Source of the DNA: Nitrospinota bacterium
GTDB lineage: Bacteria > Nitrospinota > Nitrospinia > UBA9942
Reading direction: 5' to 3'
Assembly (NCBI GenBank): GCA_003489165.1
Contig: DNJG01000096.1
Coordinates: forward strand, 1 to 11,030
Length of the DNA stretch: 11,030 nt
Part shown: piece by piece, positions 6,294 through 11,030 of the stretch
How the letters are laid out: each line of letters begins with the position of its first letter
Position numbering within the stretch: position 1 is the stretch's first letter
Notes under the pieces: generated by a model
Told to the model about the DNA's origin: nothing
What the model saw: the letters and a program-made list of their open reading frames with translations, nothing else
The model's database searches: none
Translations under genes and position numbers: made by a program

Positions 6294-6444
6294 TTAACCA
6301 CTGAGACACTGAGGCACAGAGAAAAATATATAACAATGAAGCCATGAAACAATGAAACAATTCTTTCATTGCTCAATTGCTCCATTGTTTCATTGTTATC
6401 TGTATCTCTGTATCTCCGTGACTCTGTGGTAAATTTTTATAATA
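6283..6444 (+). repeat. Composite nested palindromic element, copy 2
   Basis: This is the second copy of the element at 2858-3020, in the same orientation and with the same nested structure (GAGACACTGAGGC-type outer arms, ACAATGAA-type inner palindrome). The match is unbroken from 6300 to 6420. The left end CAAAAACCTGATTAACCAC encodes the last residues and TGA stop of coaBC. The tail GGTAAATTTTTATAATA ends six bases before the first PBP ATG. It contains TATAAT at 6438-6443, but no -35 box at a suitable distance. Confidence 0.92.
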
Positions 6445-6450
6445 AAAATA

Positions 6451-8835
6451 ATGAATAAGAGACTTAAAAAAATAATGGGACGAAGAATGAAACATAACAG
6501 ATGGGGTTTTAAGAAGATAATACTCTATATTGCTCTACCCCTGTTTTTCCTTTTTACCATCTCTATTGCCGCTGCAGCATTTATTGTTTATACAAATGCG
6601 AATAAAGACCTTCCTGATGTTTTAACCCTGAAAAACTATAAACCTAATCTGATAACTGAGGTGTATGATGATGGCAATAAATTAATATCAGAATTTTATA
6701 TTGAGCGCAGGGTGCTCCTCCCTTTAAATAACATACCGCCAGTTATGAAGCTCGCAACCCTCGCTGTAGAGGATGACCAGTTTTATAAACACAAAGGTTT
6801 CAATTTTAAAAGGATAGCAGGGGCATTGTGGAGCAATATAAAGGCCGGCGGTGTAGTAGAAGGCGGAAGCACAATAACACAGCAGATTACAAAGACAATG
6901 TTCCTGACACCCGAAAGGACTCTTTTTAGAAAAATAAGGGAGGCTATACTCGCCGCAAGGATTGAGAGGAATTTCTCAAAGGATGAAATACTTGAGATAT
7001 ATCTCAACCAGATTTATTATGGCCACAGTGCCTACGGTGTAGAAGCAGCGGCACTGGTATATTTTGGAAGGCATGTAAATGAGCTTACACTCCCTGAAAT
7101 AGCCATGATTGCCGGATTGCCAAGGGCTCCAAAGCTGTATTCGCCCTATTTTTCACCTGAAAGGGCAAAAAATAGACGCAACCATGTCCTGAGGAGGATG
7201 GAATCCCTTGACTATATCACACATGAGGAGGCAGAGGGTGCTGTAAAATCAGAATTAAAATTAAAAGAGAGGGAGGAGAGGAAAAACTTTGCACCATATT
7301 TTTCTGAATATATCCGCCAGTATGTTGAAGATAAATACGGAAGTTCAGGACTTTACAAAGGAGGATTAAAGGTCTATACAACCTTAAAAATGGAGTATCA
7401 GGAGGCAGCCGAGTCTGCTGTAGAAGAGGGGCTGAGGGAGATTGACAAGAGGCTCGGATACAGAGGTCCTTTTGGAAATGTAAAACCGCTTGGGCAGTAT
7501 ATAGATTGGAGAAAGGTAGATGAGATTGAGCTGAAAAATTTTCCTGATGGCAGAGAAAAAAATGGAAATAGGACACTTGGCGTAGTTGCTGAGGTTACAC
7601 CTGAAAAGGCTCTTGTATTTGCTAAGGATATAAAGGGCTATATCTATGTCAAGGATATGGAATGGGCACATAAGCATGATACTGCTGTTGATGCCCTCTC
7701 GTTTGGAAAAGTAAAAAATGCGGAAGAGGTTTTAAAGACAGGTGATATAGTTGATATAAAGATATTAGAAGAAAAGGATAAGAAGGGGAATTTAAAATTT
7801 GCATTGGAGCAGGAGCCTGTTATTCAGGGTGCGCTTTTATGCATTGAGCCTGCCACAGGCTTTGTAAGGGCTATGGTTGGAGGCTATGACTTTGATAAAA
7901 GTAAATTCAACAGGGCAATCCAGGCGCAGAGACAGCCCGGCTCGGCATTTAAACCTATTGTATATTCAGCATCATTTGAAAAGGGATTTACACCTGCGAG
8001 TGTTTTTATTGACTCCCCTGTTATATTTGAGGAGAAGGATGAGGAAAACTGGAAGCCAGCAAATTTTGAAGAGAAGTTTTATGGACCTACTAATCTCAGG
8101 ACTGCCCTCACACATTCAAGAAATGTTATAACTGTCAAGCTGCTTCAAAGTATGGGCGTTAGACATATGCTTGAATATGCAAGGAGATTGGGTATTAAAA
8201 GTTATCTTACGCCCGACCTCTCTCTGGCGCTTGGGACATCAGGGGTTACACTTTATGAATTGACATCGGCTTATGGTGTATTCTCAAACAAGGGAATAAA
8301 AACCGAGCCTATGGTAATAAAGTCTATAACTGATAAAGATGGAAATCTTCTTGAAGAGAATAAGCCAAGAGAGGAAAAGGTAATTAGTGAGGAGTTGGCG
8401 TTTATTACTACAAATATACTCCAGAGTGTTGTTCAGGAGGGGACAGGGTGGAGGGCGAAGGCACTCGGAAGGCCTGTTGCAGGAAAGACCGGGACGACAA
8501 ATAATTATATGGACGCATGGTTTCTTGGATACACGCCTGATTTAATTGCTGGTGTGTGGGTGGGGATGGATAAGGATGAGCCTATTGGCAAGAATGAGAC
8601 AGGCGCAAGGGCTGCAAGTCCTATATGGGTCAGTTTTATGGAAAAAGCTTTGAAGGGGATGCCTGCAAAAAGCTTTCAGATTCCAACAGGCGTGGTTTTT
8701 ACAAAGATAGACAAGAAGACTGGACTTCTTGCAACACCCGAGACAACCGATATGGCACTTGAGTGCTTTATTGAAGGGACAGAGCCGACTGAATTTTCAG
8801 ATGGAGAGGCAAAGACTGATACGATGGGACTGTAA
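6451..8835 (+). CDS. Class A penicillin-binding protein (PBP1A-type transglycosylase/transpeptidase)
   Basis: This 794-residue inner-membrane enzyme polymerises and cross-links peptidoglycan in the periplasm. A short basic cytoplasmic tail and one membrane span (about residues 23-47) precede the GT51 glycosyltransferase domain. That domain shows catalytic E107 in EDDQFYKHKGF, GGSTITQQ at 138-145, KIREAILAARIE at 161-172 and EIYLNQIYYG. The transpeptidase domain has the active serine in SAFK (S498, K501), SRN at 556-558 and KTG at 679-681. Between them, at about 330-440, is an insert with OB-like spacing. The length is normal. The start is uncertain: ATG at 6451 has no ribosome site, and in-frame ATGs at 6475 and 6487 would only shorten the cytoplasmic tail. 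The gene follows coaBC across a repeat element and converges with a binding-protein gene. Confidence 0.95.
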   Translation: MNKRLKKIMGRRMKHNRWGFKKIILYIALPLFFLFTISIAAAAFIVYTNANKDLPDVLTLKNYKPNLITEVYDDGNKLISEFYIERRVLLPLNNIPPVMKLATLAVEDDQFYKHKGFNFKRIAGALWSNIKAGGVVEGGSTITQQITKTMFLTPERTLFRKIREAILAARIERNFSKDEILEIYLNQIYYGHSAYGVEAAALVYFGRHVNELTLPEIAMIAGLPRAPKLYSPYFSPERAKNRRNHVLRRMESLDYITHEEAEGAVKSELKLKEREERKNFAPYFSEYIRQYVEDKYGSSGLYKGGLKVYTTLKMEYQEAAESAVEEGLREIDKRLGYRGPFGNVKPLGQYIDWRKVDEIELKNFPDGREKNGNRTLGVVAEVTPEKALVFAKDIKGYIYVKDMEWAHKHDTAVDALSFGKVKNAEEVLKTGDIVDIKILEEKDKKGNLKFALEQEPVIQGALLCIEPATGFVRAMVGGYDFDKSKFNRAIQAQRQPGSAFKPIVYSASFEKGFTPASVFIDSPVIFEEKDEENWKPANFEEKFYGPTNLRTALTHSRNVITVKLLQSMGVRHMLEYARRLGIKSYLTPDLSLALGTSGVTLYELTSAYGVFSNKGIKTEPMVIKSITDKDGNLLEENKPREEKVISEELAFITTNILQSVVQEGTGWRAKALGRPVAGKTGTTNNYMDAWFLGYTPDLIAGVWVGMDKDEPIGKNETGARAASPIWVSFMEKALKGMPAKSFQIPTGVVFTKIDKKTGLLATPETTDMALECFIEGTEPTEFSDGEAKTDTMGL

Positions 8836-8922
8836 TCAGAAGACAGAAAGCAGAAGTCAGATAACAGAAAAATATTTTTTATATGTCTGTCTTCTGTCCT
8901 CTGGCTTCTGGTTATTTTATCT
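8836..8922. repeat. Palindromic word-repeat element between convergent genes
   Basis: The left arm 8837-8867 and right arm 8887-8915 are imperfect reverse complements made of AGAAGACAG / AGAAGCCAG-type words around an AT-rich centre. The element begins directly after the PBP stop codon. The stop codon of the facing binding-protein gene (8912-8914) lies within the right arm. The tail CTGGTTATTTTATC again resembles the other elements. A long hairpin between convergent genes could end transcription from both sides, but there is no clean GC stem with a U-run, so it is not called as an intrinsic terminator. Confidence 0.75.
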
Positions 8923-10174
8923 CCACTATCTTCCCGTGTTTTACTGTCAAAAAATATAGTGTCTTCTCAGAATCGCCTGATTGCTGAATAGTTGTAATTC
9001 CACTTACACCATTATAGTCAATTAGATTAAGAAGCCCATTTTTTACATCCTCCCTGTTCTTAGCGCCATTCTTAATTATTTCCAGTATAATCCTCGCTGC
9101 GTCATAAGAATTTGCAGAGTGAATATCAGGTTCTTTACTAAAGAATACTTTATATCTTTCAACAAACTCCTTCAAAATTGGATTTTCGGAAGACGGGAAA
9201 AAGCCGTCAACAAAGATTACACCCTCTGAATATTTTCCACCTATTCTTATAAGGTCAGGGGAATTTAGCCCATTTCCACCCAATATTGGAATATCTGATA
9301 TATTATAGTAAACGAGTTCAGGAAGAATAAGCCCTACTCTATCAGCATGCGCCGGGATAAATATAGCCTCATACTGCAATTCAGGCTTTGGTTTACCTTC
9401 ATCCGTTAATTTTCTTAAATCAGAATCCTTTATTCCGCCAATTGCAGTTATCTGTGGCTCAAAATCATTCTGTTCGGGGTCAAACGGCTCGCTGAATATA
9501 ATCTCACCACCAAAGGATTTTAACTCTTCTTCAAAAGCATTCTCTAATTCAATTCCATAAGCATCTCTCTGATAAAGCACTGCAAATTTTCTCAAATTAA
9601 GATGATTTATAGAATAATCTGCAATAGCATTTCCCTGCATCTGATTAGTAAGGCTGTTTCTGAATATATAGGGACTAATACCGCTTATATTTTTTGATGA
9701 TGCAGTTGGGGAAAATATGGGCAGCTTATGCTTATCGGCTATTTTTGCAGAAGCAATTACGGTTTTACTAAAGAGGGGACCTATTATTACAACAACATCC
9801 TCATCCTTCGCAAGATTTTCCAACAAACTTATAGAATTTATCTCCCCTGTCGAATCTTTTATGACAAGCTGTAATGTTGAGATGCTCTTTTCATCCTGAA
9901 TATTTAATGAATTAAATGCGAGTTGAATCCCCTCTAATACACTCTGACCAATATCAGCACCCTCTCCTGAAAGTGGAAGCACACAGCCTATTTTTAATTT
10001 GTGCGGGCTGGGAGTCATTGGCTGTTCTAAGTCTAAGGGATTTGCAAAAGCAGAGTTAGAAAAAAATAAAGATAGAATAAAAATTTGAACACGAATAACA
10101 CAAATGAACGAATTACACGAATAACTACTAACAGAAAATAATTTGGTTTTAATTTTAGTCTTTATCAATATCAT
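8912..10174 (-). CDS. Periplasmic binding protein of the LivJ / LpoA (Peripla_BP_6) type
   Basis: The 420-residue product has a signal peptide ending SNSAFA, with cleavage expected after residue 44, and then a complete type I periplasmic-binding fold. This begins [18 protein letters not shown] and includes [27 protein letters not shown] and [11 protein letters not shown]. The [20 protein letters not shown] and [12 protein letters not shown] segments resemble the LpoA-like 'penicillin-binding protein activator' subgroup as much as amino-acid transporter proteins. There are no permease or ATPase genes nearby and no lipobox. The gene overlaps the sigma-54 activator gene by 20 bases and faces the PBP gene. 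The signal peptide is unusually long: about 28 residues precede the hydrophobic core, and part of it is encoded by repeat-like sequence. No other ATG precedes the core, and no ribosome site is visible. A role as PBP activator is inference. Confidence 0.8.
   Translation of the reverse strand: MILIKTKIKTKLFSVSSYSCNSFICVIRVQIFILSLFFSNSAFANPLDLEQPMTPSPHKLKIGCVLPLSGEGADIGQSVLEGIQLAFNSLNIQDEKSISTLQLVIKDSTGEINSISLLENLAKDEDVVVIIGPLFSKTVIASAKIADKHKLPIFSPTASSKNISGISPYIFRNSLTNQMQGNAIADYSINHLNLRKFAVLYQRDAYGIELENAFEEELKSFGGEIIFSEPFDPEQNDFEPQITAIGGIKDSDLRKLTDEGKPKPELQYEAIFIPAHADRVGLILPELVYYNISDIPILGGNGLNSPDLIRIGGKYSEGVIFVDGFFPSSENPILKEFVERYKVFFSKEPDIHSANSYDAARIILEIIKNGAKNREDVKNGLLNLIDYNGVSGITTIQQSGDSEKTLYFLTVKHGKIVEIK
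10077..10124 (-). repeat. Half word-repeat element encoding part of a signal peptide
   Basis: On the minus strand the sequence holds degenerate copies of TTCGTGTAA / TTCGTGTTA-type words followed by CAAATTTTTAT. This matches the right arm plus tail of the intergenic elements (compare GGTAAATTTTTATAAT). No matching left arm is present. It lies inside the binding-protein gene, encoding about residues 18-34, including the start of the hydrophobic core of the signal peptide. Confidence 0.6.
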
Positions 10175-11030
10175 ACTTTTGCAATTTGTATCTGAAAGAC
10201 CTGAAGGACATATTTAATAATTCTGCCGCCTTTTTCTTTACCCATCCTGTCTTTTCAAGAGCGCTTAGAATAATATCCTTTTCTATCTTGGTTATATAGT
10301 CCTCTAAATTTACCCCTTCTGATGGAATTTCTGAAATTGTCTTAAGATGCTCACCTCTATAATTTCTTATCTCATCCGAAAGGCTGTCAGCTTGAATATT
10401 ATCATTTGTTTCTAATGTTACAGCCCTTTCAATAACATTTTCAAGCTCCCTTATATTTCCCCTCCATATATATCTTTCAAGCATCTCCATAGCCTTTAAT
10501 GTCATCCCCTTAATATTCTTTTTATTTGTAAAATTATACTTATTTATAAAATGATTTATAAGTAATGGGATATCCTCTTTTCTCTCTCGCAATGGCGGGA
10601 GTTCTATAGGGATTACATTCAAGCGATAATAAAGGTCCTCCCTGAATTTACCTTCCTCAATGAGCTTATGTAAATTTTTATTTGTAGCGGCAATAACCCT
10701 CACATCCACCTTTATATCCTTCACACCGCCGACCCTCTTAAACTCCTTTTCCTGCAATACCCTTAATAGTTTTGCCTGAATAGAAGGAGGGGCTTCAGTT
10801 ACCTCATCAAGAAAAAATGTTCCACCGTCTGCTATCTCAAAAAGCCCTTTTTTGTCTGAATCAGCACTCGTAAATGCGCCCTTCTGATGACCAAATAGCT
10901 CGCTTTCAAGCAATGTCTCCGGGATTGCACCACAACTGATAGATACAAAGGGCTTATCCCTTCTGTTGCTATTATGATGAATTGCCTTTGCTACAAGCTC
11001 CTTTCCTGTCCCGCTCTCCCCTGTAATTAA
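10155..11030 (-). CDS. Sigma-54-dependent transcriptional activator, PilR-like (5' end outside window)
   Basis: The visible 291 residues hold an AAA+ domain and a Fis-type helix-turn-helix; the N-terminal regulatory domain lies beyond the window. Motifs seen are Walker A GESGTGKE at the visible start, the sigma-54 contact loop GAFTSA (visible residues 51-56), Walker B GGTFFLDE, sensor I AATNKNL, the arginine finger segment [11 protein letters not shown] and sensor II in [10 protein letters not shown]. The C-terminus, with [19 protein letters not shown], resembles PilR and related NtrC-family response regulators. The protein would bind upstream enhancer sites and use ATP to open sigma-54 promoters. 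The usual GAFTGA is changed to GAFTSA (phenylalanine and threonine kept) and the usual WPGN to WRGN. The frame is open through a TTG at 10913 up to the window edge. Its stop overlaps the start of the binding-protein gene. Confidence 0.9.
   Translation of the reverse strand, partial: LITGESGTGKELVAKAIHHNSNRRDKPFVSISCGAIPETLLESELFGHQKGAFTSADSDKKGLFEIADGGTFFLDEVTEAPPSIQAKLLRVLQEKEFKRVGGVKDIKVDVRVIAATNKNLHKLIEEGKFREDLYYRLNVIPIELPPLRERKEDIPLLINHFINKYNFTNKKNIKGMTLKAMEMLERYIWRGNIRELENVIERAVTLETNDNIQADSLSDEIRNYRGEHLKTISEIPSEGVNLEDYITKIEKDIILSALEKTGWVKKKAAELLNMSFRSFRYKLQKYDIDKD

Noticed and set aside
6438..6443. TATAAT in the tail of composite copy 2 as a promoter for the PBP gene
   Set aside because: There is no -35 box at 16-18 bases, and the same TATAAT in copy 1 points at the 3' end of a gene on the other strand.
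7217..7677. Two minus-strand frames opposite the PBP insert region
   Set aside because: They overlap each other, lack ribosome sites, and are antisense to an intact PBP.
8836..8922. Bidirectional intrinsic terminator
   Set aside because: The hairpin is long and mismatched and has no GC-rich stem followed by a U-run. A terminating effect is possible but not supported by sequence.
8729..8959. Plus-strand frame across the PBP end and the palindrome
   Set aside because: Its second half is only translated repeat and the first half is an alternate frame of the PBP.
10913..11030. Start of the sigma-54 activator at a TTG near 10913
   Set aside because: The frame is open to the window edge and encodes the Walker A motif GESGTGKE upstream of that codon, so the gene is partial, not short.

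Overview
The window is an AT-rich stretch of chromosome from a Gram-negative bacterium. The evidence is a class A penicillin-binding protein, a periplasmic binding protein with an AxA-type signal peptide, and a sigma-54 activator of PilR type. Gene content and the style of intergenic repeats would suit Nitrospirota, Desulfobacterota or a related uncultured lineage. That placement is only an impression; nothing here fixes the phylum. The window holds no RNA genes, CRISPR arrays or transposases, and no gene-free stretch longer than about 200 bases.

Layout. (1) Positions 1-2836, minus strand, form a salt/osmotic-stress operon. In transcription order it holds a 33-residue single-span membrane protein, a CPA2 (NapA/Kef-type) Na+/H+ antiporter, a HAD-IIB mannosyl/glucosyl-3-phosphoglycerate phosphatase, and a glucosyl-3-phosphoglycerate synthase-like glycosyltransferase cut by the window edge. 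Ion extrusion and compatible-solute synthesis are thus encoded together. (2) Positions 3037-3450 hold a small exported protein of unknown function and a divergent pair of well-formed sigma-70-type promoters. (3) Positions 3456-8835, plus strand, hold yicC, gmk, coaBC and a class A PBP. These are housekeeping functions in RNA turnover, GMP phosphorylation, coenzyme A synthesis and cell-wall synthesis. (4) Positions 8912-11030, minus strand and convergent with the PBP, hold a LivJ/LpoA-type periplasmic binding protein and, upstream and overlapping it, a sigma-54-dependent activator cut by the window edge.

The most unusual aspect is a set of non-coding elements. Five gaps between genes hold an imperfect palindrome: mpgP/gpgS, the gap upstream of the antiporter operon, gmk/coaBC, coaBC/PBP and PBP/binding protein. 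Each arm is a run of degenerate copies of a short word, and the word differs from element to element (CAGATTACG, GAGACACTGAGGC, ACAATGAA, AGTAAGCAGT, AGAAGACAG). Despite different arms, several share end sequences: a left end like CAAAAACYTRATYAA and a right tail like GGTAAATTTTTATAAT. One composite element, a palindrome nested inside another, occurs twice as a 163-bp direct repeat with 121 identical consecutive bases. The same kind of material has entered coding sequence in frame: two 7-bp word arrays in coaBC, a 55-bp perfect-stem palindrome in the phosphatase, and an apparent half element that forms much of the binding protein's signal peptide. In three genes the element also supplies the stop codon. 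I read this as an active or recently active family of short, non-autonomous, modular palindromic elements.
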